Shown: positions 1-9,236, numbered from the stretch's first letter. The stretch: DNA of 33,512 nucleotides from Roseobacter sp. GAI101 (GCF_000156335.1 NZ_DS999215.1:38890-72401); one strand, 5' to 3'. Notes: generated by a model not told the origin, from the letters alone. Translations and numbers: made by a program.

Positions 1-134
1 ATGCCCGGCAGCAGATCGGTACGAAAAGTGATGGATCAAGCTGTAATAAGGACACATTCGGATGCGTCTAAAATTTTCTGAAAAAGAACTGAGGAAGCCT
101 TTGCGGTCGCTGGGAAACGAGGTTAGTCAGCACG
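1..134. other. Leader region upstream of tRNA-fMet, no gene seen
   Basis: I see no convincing coding sequence in this stretch. Short reading frames exist but have no ribosome binding site and no family resemblance, and one of them runs into the tRNA. The tRNA promoter must lie here, but I could not assign a convincing -35/-10 pair. Confidence 0.4.
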
Positions 135-211
<77 letters not shown>

Positions 212-237
212 ATACCCTGATTTATTATCAGTGCATT

Positions 238-259
238 AGCGCCCCTTGGGGCGCTTTTT
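238..259 (+). terminator. Rho-independent terminator of the tRNA gene
   Basis: The arms AGCGCCCC (238-245) and GGGGCGCT (248-255) are perfectly complementary and are followed by a run of T. The hairpin lies 26 bases after the tRNA CCA end, so it most likely ends the tRNA transcript. Confidence 0.85.
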
Positions 260-572
260 GCGCTTTCGAGGTGATGTTTGGTGCCACGGTTTGGATGTAC
301 GCCAGCGCGAACTGCACGAATCAAGTGGTGCTGGTCCAGCTGCGCTCAAAAATATTCGAATGAACTCAAAAATAAGGGCGGGAAGAATGCGTAAGTGGGC
401 TGACCCTGCACTTTGGTCGAGCTTCCGATAGGAACGCAGCATAGCTGTGAACATGGGAGCCGGACTATGGAATACTTCGTTGGATTGGGACGCGTTCCGA
501 ATTGAAGGCGATCCGTGCAACACGGCCTATCCAACCTTTGCGAAACAACCTTACAAAGCCCCTATGTGTGTT
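260..572. other. Intergenic stretch, nothing assigned
   Basis: Between the tRNA terminator and the 3' end of the peptidase gene I find only short overlapping reading frames on both strands. None has a start signal or recognisable product. No repeat or hairpin stands out beyond the terminator. Confidence 0.4.
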
Positions 573-1856
573 CTAGCTTTGGTCCAACCGTAATTGCATT
601 GCGGAAGCGATAAGTCCGCCGCACAGGAGAACGGACTTTGCCAATGCGCTCTCATCAAAGTCGAAATGCGGGGTGTGATGGTCGTCTGCCAGATCGGCAC
701 CCAGAACAAATATTCCAGCAGTTCCGCCCCGCTGGGTCACCTGGTGAGCAAGCGTTGCAGCGTCCTCGCTCGCGCCAAAAAAGAAGTCTGGCAAGATGTT
801 CGCGAACGCACCTGTTGCCGTGTTCACGCCTTCGGCCCATTCCGCAATCGACGCGGGGTTTGAATGCCCGGCGGCACCCCCACCAGGTGACAGAACGCAT
901 TCAACCCCATGAGCCTGCGCCGTTGCCTGGATAAACGCGCAGCAGCGGGCCTCTAATGCTTCGAGATCTTCAGTTTCCTGCGCCCGCATTTCGAACGTGA
1001 ACCTTGCTTCTTCCGGAACGATGTTCACGGCTGTTCCCGCTTGCATCAACCCCACATTCACGCGAATGCCCGGCTTGCTGGATTGCGCCAATGTGTGCAG
1101 TCCCAGTACCGCCTGACACGCTGCAACCAGTGCACTACGTCCGCCTTCAGGCGTCTTTCCGGCATGCGTCGCGCGACCTTTCAAAAGCACATCATAGCGG
1201 GCGTTGGCCAGAATCCCGTGGACCGCAAATGCGGCGTTGTCCGATGGCACGCCGAGCCCCAGATGGATCGCAAAGAAGAGATCGACATCATCCATCCATC
1301 CCGCTTCCGCAACAGCCCTGCCACCCCGCCCGCCTTCTTCTGCGGGTTGAAACAGGAGTTTCAATCGTCCGATACCTGTCGTGAGATAGGGGTGTAACAA
1401 CCGTGCAGTCGCCAAGCCAATGGCGGCATGTCCGTCATGGCCGCATGCGTGCATGACACCCTTGTTTTTTGAAGCAAAGCCTTGGGCTGCAGGCGCATGA
1501 TTGCCCCCGGCTTCTGTAATCGGCAACGCGTCAATATCCACCCGCATACAGACAGTCGGGCCGGGTCGCCCGGTATCAAAAAGCGCGATACAGCCTGTCT
1601 CGCCTTCACCGGGGATTGGCTCGGCGCTCATCCCAAGTCGATCGACATCACCCAAGAAAGCGGGGCCCGAGGCGACCTCATATCCCGCTTCAGTAAGATC
1701 GGAAACAATGGCTGCTGTTGTCTCCACCTCCTGCCAGCCAAGCTCCGGGAAGGCGTGGAAGGTGCGCCGCTGCTCAATCAGTTTATCGTTCTGCGCGGCT
1801 GATGCTTGTCTCAGTCTGCTGACGATTTCTGGATGAAGGTTCAGTGGTTTCTGCAT
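573..1856 (-). CDS. M20D amidohydrolase, AbgA-like (p-aminobenzoyl-glutamate hydrolase subunit A type)
   Basis: This 427-residue cytoplasmic metallohydrolase belongs to the M20D aminoacylase family, which cleaves amide bonds of N-acyl or aminobenzoyl amino acids. The zinc-binding motif MHACGHDGH is at residues 135-143, the catalytic PAEEG at 171-175 and the metal histidine in AIHLG near 198. The C-terminal DDHHTPHFDFDE (391-402) closes the site. The spacing, RVNVGLMQAGTAVNIVP and the late DFDE resemble E. coli AbgA (436 residues) more than plain hippurate hydrolases. No abgB-like partner is adjacent, so the exact substrate is open. The ATG at 1856 has no strong Shine-Dalgarno. The next minus-strand gene upstream is the MFS transporter, about 170 bases away, so the two could be co-transcribed. 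Confidence 0.88.
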   Translation of the reverse strand: MQKPLNLHPEIVSRLRQASAAQNDKLIEQRRTFHAFPELGWQEVETTAAIVSDLTEAGYEVASGPAFLGDVDRLGMSAEPIPGEGETGCIALFDTGRPGPTVCMRVDIDALPITEAGGNHAPAAQGFASKNKGVMHACGHDGHAAIGLATARLLHPYLTTGIGRLKLLFQPAEEGGRGGRAVAEAGWMDDVDLFFAIHLGLGVPSDNAAFAVHGILANARYDVLLKGRATHAGKTPEGGRSALVAACQAVLGLHTLAQSSKPGIRVNVGLMQAGTAVNIVPEEARFTFEMRAQETEDLEALEARCCAFIQATAQAHGVECVLSPGGGAAGHSNPASIAEWAEGVNTATGAFANILPDFFFGASEDAATLAHQVTQRGGTAGIFVLGADLADDHHTPHFDFDESALAKSVLLCGGLIASAMQLRLDQS

Positions 1857-2024
1857 GAGGAGACGCTAGTGCCGCGTCAGTTCCGTATCAACAGATATGT
1901 TGGCACCGTAATAAGTGCACGGGGCTTCGGTGATGTCTGATGGGCAGGCCCAGGTTGAACGGGGTCGGTTAACTGCCGACTGCCTCAGGCCTTGCAACCC
2001 AGCACAATCAGGTGATCAGGATTC

Positions 2025-3266
2025 TCAATCTTCCTTCTCTGCTTCCATTGGGAAGACCGCAGGCGATGCCGCTGAGGATGGCGCGAAATGCACTTTACTC
2101 GTACGGCGCACGCCGGTGTCGATGATCAGCCGGAAGACTGCGAATATCCCGAGTGCGAACAGCACCAGACCTATGAACAGGAACAAGCCCCCAGCTTTGC
2201 CGCCCCCCATAAAGAATGACGCCGTGAGCGGCCCGATAGTGGCCCCGATGCTAAACGCCAGCAACAGTCCACCGCTGGTCTCGACCATGCGTGAATTGGG
2301 GACGTTGTCGTTGGCATGGGAAATGCACAGCGCATAGATCGGGATCATCAGTGCCCCGTGCACCACGGCCAAGGCAAGCGTCGGTGAGCCCCTTGGCACA
2401 AGATCAAATCCGATCACCAAGCCCGACACGACGGTCCCGAAAGACACCGCCGCAATGACGATGCGTCTGTCGATCTTGTCGGAGACCCAGCCAAGAGGCC
2501 ATTGCGACAGCGTGCCGCCGAACACAAACGCGGCCATCAACAGCGCGATATCGGCGGTGATCATGCCGCGCCCTTGGGCAAAAACCGGACCCAGCGACCA
2601 GAACGCGCCCTCGGCCATGCCCGCCAACAGGCATCCCACGATCCCCGCAGGTGATACGCGATACAGCTTTCGCAAATTCAACCGTGCGGAGGGGATCGGC
2701 GTCGGTGTCGGGGTGGACGTCAAGCTCAGGGGGACAATTGACAGACAGATTAGGATCGCCACGACTAAAAACAGCATTGGCCCCTTTGTGTCGGACGAAT
2801 TGACCAGCAACTGTCCTGCCATCGTCACGATATTCGAGACGATAATATAGGCCGATAAAACCCGTCCGCGGTTTGCATTTGAGGAGGTGTCGTTCAGCCA
2901 ACTTTCCACGACCACATAAAGCACCGCAAGGCATACTCCACTGATCATGCGCATGACGCCCCAGAACAGCGGATCTACAAACAGCGGGAACGCCAGCAGC
3001 GTTGCCGTCAGCAGGGCGGTTAATCCGGCAAAGGCACGCACATGCCCCACGGTCATGATCAGACGCGGCCCGACAAAACAGCCAATGGTGAAGCCGCCGA
3101 AATAGGCGGTGCCCAAGACGCCGATCAAAGTGGTCGAATAGCCCTCTTGCCCGGCACGGATGGGTAAGAGAGTTTGGAATAACCCGTTGCCTGCGAACAG
3201 CAGCGCTGCGCAGATCAGGATCGTAACGATTGCCACAAAGGACGAGGTTTGGCGGATCTCGGTCAC
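2025..3266 (-). CDS. MFS transporter, drug/metabolite exporter type
   Basis: This is a 413-residue inner-membrane protein with about twelve hydrophobic segments, the usual major facilitator layout. The loop after helix 2 and the central SDKIDRR segment (WVSDKIDRRIV, second half) match the conserved MFS loop motif. VVESWLNDTS in the first half is typical of the YcaD-like branch of small MFS permeases. The start is a GTG at 3266. It reads towards the AbgA-like hydrolase, so uptake or export of that enzyme's substrate or product is possible, but this is inference from position only. No substrate can be named. Confidence 0.85.
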   Translation of the reverse strand: MTEIRQTSSFVAIVTILICAALLFAGNGLFQTLLPIRAGQEGYSTTLIGVLGTAYFGGFTIGCFVGPRLIMTVGHVRAFAGLTALLTATLLAFPLFVDPLFWGVMRMISGVCLAVLYVVVESWLNDTSSNANRGRVLSAYIIVSNIVTMAGQLLVNSSDTKGPMLFLVVAILICLSIVPLSLTSTPTPTPIPSARLNLRKLYRVSPAGIVGCLLAGMAEGAFWSLGPVFAQGRGMITADIALLMAAFVFGGTLSQWPLGWVSDKIDRRIVIAAVSFGTVVSGLVIGFDLVPRGSPTLALAVVHGALMIPIYALCISHANDNVPNSRMVETSGGLLLAFSIGATIGPLTASFFMGGGKAGGLFLFIGLVLFALGIFAVFRLIIDTGVRRTSKVHFAPSSAASPAVFPMEAEKED

Positions 3267-3489
3267 CGCTGATAGATGCCCGCAAACTGAACCTCGCGCA
3301 AGGCGGCGAACAGTTCTACCGCTGATGCTTGCGCTGCAAGCGTCTTGTTCTGGCCCTAAAACATGGATCTGGTGCCTAGTCGCGCAAGTTGGTGCTGCTT
3401 CGTTAGATCAGCCATTCTTCCATTGCACAGCATTTTCGAACGGAAAAGGCCGGGTGAACAAGCAACTTTTTCATCAGACTGTGCGCCAT

Positions 3490-3521
3490 TTGAAAATGTC
3501 AAAAAAATGACATGATATAAT
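3490..3521 (+). promoter_or_regulatory. Candidate promoter and operator for the 3554 histidine kinase
   Basis: A -10-like TATAAT lies at 3516-3521 and a TTGAAA at 3490-3495; the 20-base gap between them is longer than usual for a sigma70-type promoter. Between them is a perfect 6-base inverted repeat, ATGTCA (3496-3501) and TGACAT (3508-3513), spaced by six A. A regulator bound there would sit over the promoter. Both assignments are by eye. Confidence 0.4.
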
Positions 3522-3553
3522 GTATAATGATAGAAAATATGGGGGCTGGTGAA

Positions 3554-4657
3554 ATGAGTGAGGATAGGTTCTTCACCTACAGATTGTTAGATCAACTTTT
3601 TCCTAAGTCGTTCAAGCTTAAGGTGTTCTTTGTCGCATTCATTTCTACGCATATTCCATTAATAGCTCTCGCGGTCTACATTTTTCTCAACTCGGCAAGC
3701 GAACATAGCATGCTCTTGCCATTGATGCTTGTGGTAGCGTCAACGGTGATTGCTTCGATCGTTTCAATACAGCTTTTGCGTCATCTGCTCGGGCCATTAT
3801 TCGCATGTGTGCGGGTGATAAAGGATGCGCAAGAGAATAACGTTTATCACGCTTTACCAGAGGAGTATAAAGACGAACTTGGTTACCTTATGGAACAACT
3901 CAATAAATTCATGAACCTGCATCGAAATCTACAGGTCGCATTGGAAAAAGCGGATACCGCAAACCGGGAAAAAGACAATTTCGTATCTGTAATAAACCAC
4001 GAACTGCGCACGCCCCTGACCTCTTTGAATGGTGCCATTGCGCTAGCCTTAAACGACCAGATTGGAGCGGATGGCGATCGGGTCCGCTCCCTGCTTGAGA
4101 TTGCGGAGCGAAGCAGCAGTCGGTTATCCAAGTTGGTTGACAATATTCTTCTAGCCCAAAAGATAGATATCGACGCCTTGGAGCTGGATGAAACGGTTAT
4201 TGATATAGGTAGGGTATTGAAGGACAGTTTTGAGGAAAACAAAACATTTTCTTCGAAATGCCACCTTGAGGTTTTCGACGACAGTTTAAAAAACCCACCT
4301 TTTATCATTGGTGATGAATTTGCTGTACGGCAGATTATCGATAATATGGTATCTAACGCAATAAAGTTTTCAGAGAAGGGCGATACGGTCAGAGGCAAAA
4401 TCAGTGAGGACCATGGAAAGGTCAGGGTCTCTATCATAGATAGCGGTGAGGGAATTCCCGACGGTATGGAGGGCGCGGTATTCGGTCGGTTCGAGCAAGT
4501 TAAGAATAAGAAACAAGGATCAACCCAAGGAACTGGCCTGGGCCTACATATTTCCAGAAAGTTAGCCGGCAAGATGTCGGGCAATCTGTCATATAAAAGT
4601 GAACTAGGGGTTGGTACAGAATTCTATCTGGAATTTGAAAAGGCTGATGCTCAATGA
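3554..4657 (+). CDS. Membrane sensor histidine kinase (HisKA/HATPase_c), orphan
   Basis: This is a transmitter kinase with two N-terminal membrane helices. Counting from an alternative ATG at 3527, these lie at roughly residues 32-54 and 62-84, followed by a HAMP-like linker. The phosphoacceptor is H158 in NHELRTP, the N box is around N273-N277 (DNMVSNAIKF), G1 is DSGEGI at 305-310 and G2 is GTGLGL at 335-340. There is almost no periplasmic domain, so it probably senses within or near the membrane. I prefer the ATG at 3554 because a purine-rich GGGGGCTGGTGA precedes it and the likely -10 at 3516-3521 would place transcription start near 3527. That gives 367 residues. No response regulator gene is adjacent. 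It is AT-richer than its neighbours. Confidence 0.9.
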   Translation: MSEDRFFTYRLLDQLFPKSFKLKVFFVAFISTHIPLIALAVYIFLNSASEHSMLLPLMLVVASTVIASIVSIQLLRHLLGPLFACVRVIKDAQENNVYHALPEEYKDELGYLMEQLNKFMNLHRNLQVALEKADTANREKDNFVSVINHELRTPLTSLNGAIALALNDQIGADGDRVRSLLEIAERSSSRLSKLVDNILLAQKIDIDALELDETVIDIGRVLKDSFEENKTFSSKCHLEVFDDSLKNPPFIIGDEFAVRQIIDNMVSNAIKFSEKGDTVRGKISEDHGKVRVSIIDSGEGIPDGMEGAVFGRFEQVKNKKQGSTQGTGLGLHISRKLAGKMSGNLSYKSELGVGTEFYLEFEKADAQ

Positions 4658-4660
4658 TAA

Positions 4661-5196
4661 CGGAGTATCTGCTCGCCTTGCAGAAGATGATCTAAAACAA
4701 CGGGGGCGGTCAACGTCGCTGCCAAAAACCGGTTAGACGTTCCCAGAGAACATGCGGCAATTGGCATATTCGAGTTCTATTCGCGCCGCCCAGCCTGACA
4801 ACGACTACCTACCGACCGACACGCCTGATACCAGCGACCCAGCAACAACTCGACCTTTGAAAGTATCAGACAATCATCTTTTTCCAGAAGGTCCAACGAA
4901 CACCTTCATACGACCAGTGTCCTCCATATGGTGCTCTATGTGTCCGGCCAACGCTGTCCCGTTCCCAAATCCATACTGGGAAACGGAAACGCAGACCAGA
5001 CAGCCATCAGGAAGATGATAGCGGGCCTTCGTGGACAATGCGGCGGAATACCGGCTTGGGCCCAAAACTACTTGATGCTGCATGTGCGATGGCCATCGTG
5101 TACTGCCAAAAGAAGGTGCGGGCTTTCAGCTCTGCCTCGTGGCTTTCCAGCTCAGGAAAGCTACCGTCAAAGCGACAGCTAACGTCACGAGCGGTG
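4661..5196. other. Gap of about 540 bases, no gene assigned
   Basis: Several overlapping reading frames of 70-100 codons occur on both strands, none with a ribosome binding site or recognisable motif. Two minus-strand frames (about 5007-5190 and 4874-5060) look mildly protein-like and could be a frameshifted relic, but I do not recognise a family. Confidence 0.35.
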
Positions 5197-5484
5197 CTAG
5201 GCATGAGTGAGTTCGCCGTGCAGCAAAACCGTTCCCGCGGCGCTGGCCATAACGAGGCTGGCCAGTGCCGCGCCCCAAGGCCGTGTAGGGCACCTTGCAA
5301 TCAGTGCCGCCGCTGAAAGTTCCACTGCGCCGGTGATATAGTGGAACCAGTCCGGATAGCCCCAGCGTAGATAATCGGCTCTGATTGCTTCAGAGGCGAA
5401 GATGTTGCCTAAGCCCCCGACTACAAAAAACGCTGCAAGCAGCCAAGCGAGGGTGGATTTCCAAGAAAAGTTACTCAGCATGCG
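5197..5484 (-). CDS. DoxX-like small membrane protein
   Basis: This 95-residue protein has four short hydrophobic segments with the DoxX-like pattern (LLAAFFVVGGLGN, then WGYPDWFHYITGAVEL). The aromatic GYP-WF-TG-EL core is typical of the DoxX_2 family found in many proteobacteria, whose biochemical role is unclear. I chose the ATG at 5484 because GGAGG lies eight bases upstream; an in-frame ATG at 5508 has no such signal. The start lies inside the last codons of the TetR gene (stop at 5471), so translation is probably coupled and this is a likely target of that regulator. Confidence 0.75.
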   Translation of the reverse strand, partial: RMLSNFSWKSTLAWLLAAFFVVGGLGNIFASEAIRADYLRWGYPDWFHYITGAVELSAAALIARCPTRPWGAALASLVMASAAGTVLLHGELTHA

Positions 5485-6112
5485 GGGTGCCTCCGGGTAA
5501 AATGCCATGAAGGAAAATCAGGACCGTTTCGCGCGAGATACGTTCGCGTTCGGCGGTGGAAAGCGGACCGTCATGCTGTCCCGACAACGCACGCAATTGC
5601 GGTCCTGCAGTTAGCAAAAATATAAATTGGTCGGCGAAAGTGGATGCAGAGACGTTTTCCCGGAACAGAAGGTTATGCGTGCGTAGCCAGTCCGCCAAAA
5701 TTTCGACGCTGACCTCGTGCCCCGACCGTAAGATCGCCTGCGACAGTTCGGGGAAGCGCTGCCCTTCGGCAATCATCAGCCGGTGGAGAGCCAATGTCCG
5801 GGGTTGCAGCACGATTTCAAGAATCTTCTCACCGAATTGAACAAGAGATCCGTCAAGGTCGCGTCCCTCAATTTCCATCTCGCGCAAAGGCTGCGCTTGT
5901 TCGTTGCAAAGCTTCGTCACGACGTCGATGAACAGGCCTTCCTTGCCGCCGAAGCGGTCATAAACATTGCGCCTTGAGCCGCCTACACGGTTAAGGATGG
6001 CGTCAACAGATACGCCTTCATAGCCTCGTTCCAAAAAGAGTTCGGTAGCCGTATCTGTCAGCGCCTTTATGCGCTTGGCTCCATGAGCAGTTCTGTGCGT
6101 CGCCGGTTTCAT
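5471..6112 (-). CDS. TetR/AcrR family transcriptional regulator
   Basis: This is a 213-residue one-component repressor. The N-terminal helix-turn-helix is at about residues 14-60 (TATELFLERGYEGVSVDAIL, then GGSRRNVYDRFGGKEGLF), which is the classic TetR signature. The C-terminal half resembles the AefR-like TetR_C domain (ALHRLMIAEGQRFPEL). It overlaps the downstream DoxX-like gene by 14 bases and so probably controls it and itself. A 17-base near-perfect palindrome lies 25-41 bases upstream of its start codon and is a good autoregulatory operator candidate. The ligand is unknown. Confidence 0.88.
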   Translation of the reverse strand: MKPATHRTAHGAKRIKALTDTATELFLERGYEGVSVDAILNRVGGSRRNVYDRFGGKEGLFIDVVTKLCNEQAQPLREMEIEGRDLDGSLVQFGEKILEIVLQPRTLALHRLMIAEGQRFPELSQAILRSGHEVSVEILADWLRTHNLLFRENVSASTFADQFIFLLTAGPQLRALSGQHDGPLSTAERERISRETVLIFLHGILPGGTPHAE

Positions 6113-6136
6113 GTGTATTATGCTTCCTAAGAATCA

Positions 6137-6153
6137 TACGGTACAGTACCATA
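6137..6153. promoter_or_regulatory. Palindromic operator candidate for the TetR regulator
   Basis: TAC GGTAC A GTACC ATA reads as a palindrome centred at 6145, with one mismatched pair (6139/6151). It lies 25-41 bases upstream of the tetR-type start at 6112. Size, symmetry and position fit a TetR-family autoregulatory site. Confidence 0.6.
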
Positions 6154-6257
6154 CCATTGTTGGCGGAGGCTGCCAGAGAAAACGGATCAAAGTGCCCGCC
6201 AATGACCCGTGTCAGTTAGGCTGCACTCTAGAGTGCTCTATTGCAGGACCACCTCTA

Positions 6258-7988
6258 TCAAGCCGCCTTTTCAAGCGCCGGAGACGTATCTTTCGGAAGC
6301 GACAACGTAAACGTGCTGCCAAGGCCTACCTCGCTCTTCACGCTAATTGTTCCTCCTTCAAGGCGGGCGAGTTCTTTCGCGATGGATAGGCCCAGTCCGG
6401 TTCCGGCTGCACTGCGGGTACCCGAGAGGTCTGCCTGATGAAACGCTTCGAAGATTTTCTCGAGTTCACGAGGCTCAATGCCCGGTCCGGTATCACTAAT
6501 GTTGATATGAACCTCTTCCTCAGATTCAATAACGACGACAGACACCTTACCTGCATCTGTGAACTTGATGGCATTCCCGATCAGATTGATTAGAATTTGC
6601 CGTGTGCGTGTGACATCAGCCAGCATGAGGCAGGAGACGATCGTCGTTTCCAGATCCAGGTCTTTTTGTTCGGTAAGAACTCGCATTTGTTCTATGACCG
6701 GTTCGAGGACCTTTCGTACGTCACAAATTTCAGGATCCACCTCAAGCCGCCCTGTTTCAATCTTGGCGTAGTCGAGCAACTGATTCACGAGAAATAAAAG
6801 GTGCTCGCCTGATCTCTCGATTTTTTCCATTCCCGTGCCGAATAACTGGAACAGCTCGTTGATGTCTTGCTTGAGAGGTATCGCACTGAGCGGTTGACGC
6901 TGAAGCAAATCGTCCAGTCGTTGGCCTGCGGGCATCTTTCGCAGATTTTTCCCTAGCCGGGCATAACCAAGGATGACCGTCAACGGCGTCCTCAACTCGT
7001 GGCTCACGATGCTCATGAAGTTCATCTTTGCACGGTCCGCGGCTTCGGCTGCCTCTTTTGCCTGCTTTAGCGAGACGACATCCAGACGTGCCTGCGCTTC
7101 ACTGGCCTGTAACTGGATCGAGACACGTAAGAGGTGTCGAACGACCCAGAACCACATCGCGCCGCTCACCAGACCTACGGCTGCCAGCACCGGCAGTATC
7201 TTCAGGAACAGATCGGTGCCGGGCTGCTCGGGCTTCCAGACGAGCCAGGAGAGCGGGTCGCCCGACGGTCCGGGGACCGCAATGCCTGCCAAGGGACCGC
7301 TGGGCCTGTCCGCTGTGAAGGTTGCGCTTTCCAGCTCAACTGGCAGGCCGATTTCCTTGGCAAGAACAGCGTCGACATAGCGTATTGCGACGTGCAGAAA
7401 TTCCGCTCCGGGTTCCTGCACCACTTCGCCAGTTTCAGAGATGATCGGCACGACGCTGACAATGGCCACCTCGTTCTCAAACCTCAATGGTGTCACGACC
7501 GCGACTTCGGCAAGTTCCTCATAGGGGTTGCTTTGACCTGCGCTGACATCCGCCATGGTCTCGCGAAGTTGCGCGACTAATGGTGCAATGGTCTTGGCTC
7601 GAATGGAATAGCTGTCAGTGTGCCTGATTTCACCCCGGACCGAAGCGAAGACGGGCTCGCCAGAGGGCGCAAGGACATAGTCTTCGTTGTGACCGAAGTA
7701 TTGCTGCATCCAGATGCCAAGGTTTTCGTCCATCCACTTATCGTTACCGGCAATGACATTCTGGACTGCATCATCCCAGACGGTCGCACTGCGCTGCTGC
7801 TTAGGGAGGACGGCGATGGCCGATTCAAGGCTGCGCGCGGCAAAACGCTCCTGCCGGCCAGACGCGGCCTCGTCGGTGATTTTGATCGCTCTGTGGCCGA
7901 CAAAGATGAGGCTAAGGATACTCAAGCCGAACACAAAGATAAGGGAGCTGACGATCTGTAATGAAAGCGTGTAACGACTGCTGGCCAT
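6258..7988 (-). CDS. CHASE4-domain hybrid-less sensor histidine kinase
   Basis: This 576-residue membrane kinase has TM1 at about residues 9-31 and a periplasmic CHASE4-type sensor at about 45-225, with the hallmark QRSATVWDDAV near 65-75. TM2 lies at about 262-284, and a short coiled coil follows at 295-320. HisKA has H330 in SHELRTP. HATPase_c has its N box at N468/N472, G1 DTGPGI at 499-504 and G2 GTGLGL at 529-534. Between H330 and the second HisKA helix there are about 25 extra residues (350-378). No receiver domain is fused and no response regulator gene is adjacent, so its partner is encoded elsewhere. It is the last gene of the minus-strand block before a 450-base gap. Confidence 0.92.
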   Translation of the reverse strand: MASSRYTLSLQIVSSLIFVFGLSILSLIFVGHRAIKITDEAASGRQERFAARSLESAIAVLPKQQRSATVWDDAVQNVIAGNDKWMDENLGIWMQQYFGHNEDYVLAPSGEPVFASVRGEIRHTDSYSIRAKTIAPLVAQLRETMADVSAGQSNPYEELAEVAVVTPLRFENEVAIVSVVPIISETGEVVQEPGAEFLHVAIRYVDAVLAKEIGLPVELESATFTADRPSGPLAGIAVPGPSGDPLSWLVWKPEQPGTDLFLKILPVLAAVGLVSGAMWFWVVRHLLRVSIQLQASEAQARLDVVSLKQAKEAAEAADRAKMNFMSIVSHELRTPLTVILGYARLGKNLRKMPAGQRLDDLLQRQPLSAIPLKQDINELFQLFGTGMEKIERSGEHLLFLVNQLLDYAKIETGRLEVDPEICDVRKVLEPVIEQMRVLTEQKDLDLETTIVSCLMLADVTRTRQILINLIGNAIKFTDAGKVSVVVIESEEEVHINISDTGPGIEPRELEKIFEAFHQADLSGTRSAAGTGLGLSIAKELARLEGGTISVKSEVGLGSTFTLSLPKDTSPALEKAA

Positions 7989-8442
7989 GTCTAAACTCGC
8001 CTCTACCTGCGTAATTCATTTTTGAGTCTGTGCCAAAACCGTTACTGGCAACGCTAATTTTGGCATAGCTCATGTGCCAGTAGTCTTGGTACCGATGGAT
8101 TGTGGCGAACAAATGGCATCGCAAATTCGCTGGGCCGGCTGCGTTTCAACTGAGTTTGATAAAATGTGTTACCCGTCGTGCCTCTGCCATGTCTGCGTGC
8201 TTGGTGGATGCAGCCCGTCAGGTTCGCTCCAATAGGGGTCCCGTTCCGGCGGGAGCGATCCGGAGTTTTAGGACGCAGGCGATGAGCTTCCTCACCGCGC
8301 GTTATCTGTCCAAGCGGGCCTGCAGGTCACATGCGTAGTTTTCCAATTTAAATTGACCCACGTTTCCAGTTGGCGCTGATCCCTTTGGCGGAGAAATCTG
8401 ATTTGATTGGAAAAAGCCTGCGTCCATGACTGAACGCGTCGC
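7989..8442. other. Gap of about 450 bases, no gene assigned
   Basis: No reading frame here has a credible start or product. A frame on the minus strand runs into the amidohydrolase gene and is its shadow. Around 8338-8385 is an AT-rich patch that reminded me of an insertion-sequence end, but no matching second end was found. Confidence 0.3.
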
Positions 8443-9219
8443 TTATCCACTGAGGCCGTATAAACTTTCCACCGCCTTGCAATCCGAAAAATCTGCCCAG
8501 CTGGAGCAGAGTGCGCGGACCCCGTCAAAGCTGTTGCCGCTCTCGTGTTGTGTGTGGGGCCAATCGCTCCCCCAGACCACGCGATTGTCATCCAGCAAAG
8601 ACATGAGTTCTTTCGCATGCGGATGGACATCAAACGGCACCCGATAGTGAGCGGCAAACTTGAAGTACAGCGCGCTGCGGTCGGCCAGCCCTTCGACTGC
8701 GCGGATCATCGGATCGTTCTTCGGCTGTGGCTCGGAGGGCAAGCCGAAATGATCGATAACCACAGTGACGCCCTGATCAGTCAGCGCAGGCAGCAGCGGC
8801 GCAAGGCGCGGACCTTCGAGATGGACTTCGAGGTGCAAGCCATTGTCGCGGAGTCTTGCCAGAAAGCCTTGAGTGCGATTTGCGCTGAGGTCAGGAACCG
8901 CGGCACCCCGCACCAGATTCCAGCGGACACCACGTATGCCTGCCCGAATTAACTGCTTCAGCTCGGCATCCTCGACGTCAAGCGGCACCACGCCGACCCC
9001 CGCGAAGCGACGGGTGTCCAGTCGGGACAGGGCATCGCACATTTGCGAATTGTCGGCTCCGAGAAAACTGACCTGAACAATTACTCCGCCGCGCAACCCA
9101 TGAGCCGCCTGGTGAGCCAACCAATCGGCAAGCGGCGCGGGAGACTCTGGAACATAGCGGGCACCGTCAACGGGATTTACCGTTTCATAGACATGCGCGT
9201 GACAGTCGAAATTGATCAT
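8443..9219 (-). CDS. Amidohydrolase_2 family lactonase/hydrolase (PDC lactonase or galactarolactone-hydrolase type)
   Basis: This 258-residue TIM-barrel hydrolase belongs to the amidohydrolase superfamily, dicarboxylate-lactone branch. The metal motif is FDCHAHV with H7 and H9, a strand-end histidine is H157 (IDHFG), and the catalytic aspartate is D219 in WGSDWPHT. This branch includes LigI (2-pyrone-4,6-dicarboxylate lactonase) and sugar lactone hydrolases acting on carboxylated substrates. The ATG at 9219 is preceded by AAGAGGAG. It is divergent from the GntR regulator and TTT importer, so it probably opens or hydrolyses the carboxylate brought in by that transporter. The precise substrate cannot be read from sequence. 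Confidence 0.85.
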   Translation of the reverse strand: MINFDCHAHVYETVNPVDGARYVPESPAPLADWLAHQAAHGLRGGVIVQVSFLGADNSQMCDALSRLDTRRFAGVGVVPLDVEDAELKQLIRAGIRGVRWNLVRGAAVPDLSANRTQGFLARLRDNGLHLEVHLEGPRLAPLLPALTDQGVTVVIDHFGLPSEPQPKNDPMIRAVEGLADRSALYFKFAAHYRVPFDVHPHAKELMSLLDDNRVVWGSDWPHTQHESGNSFDGVRALCSSWADFSDCKAVESLYGLSG

Positions 9220-9236
9220 CTGGTCTCCTCTTCAAA

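Noticed and set aside
2404..3285. Second minus-strand frame of 293 codons overlapping the MFS gene
   Set aside because: The MFS frame has clear membrane helices and family motifs; this one is arginine and cysteine rich without pattern.
4874..5300. Possible frameshifted gene on the minus strand downstream of the DoxX-like gene
   Set aside because: Two frames look slightly protein-like but I recognise no family and see no start signal.
8330..8400. IS-end-like AT-rich patch in the gap before the amidohydrolase
   Set aside because: No second end, no transposase fragment and no clear match; kept only as a remark.
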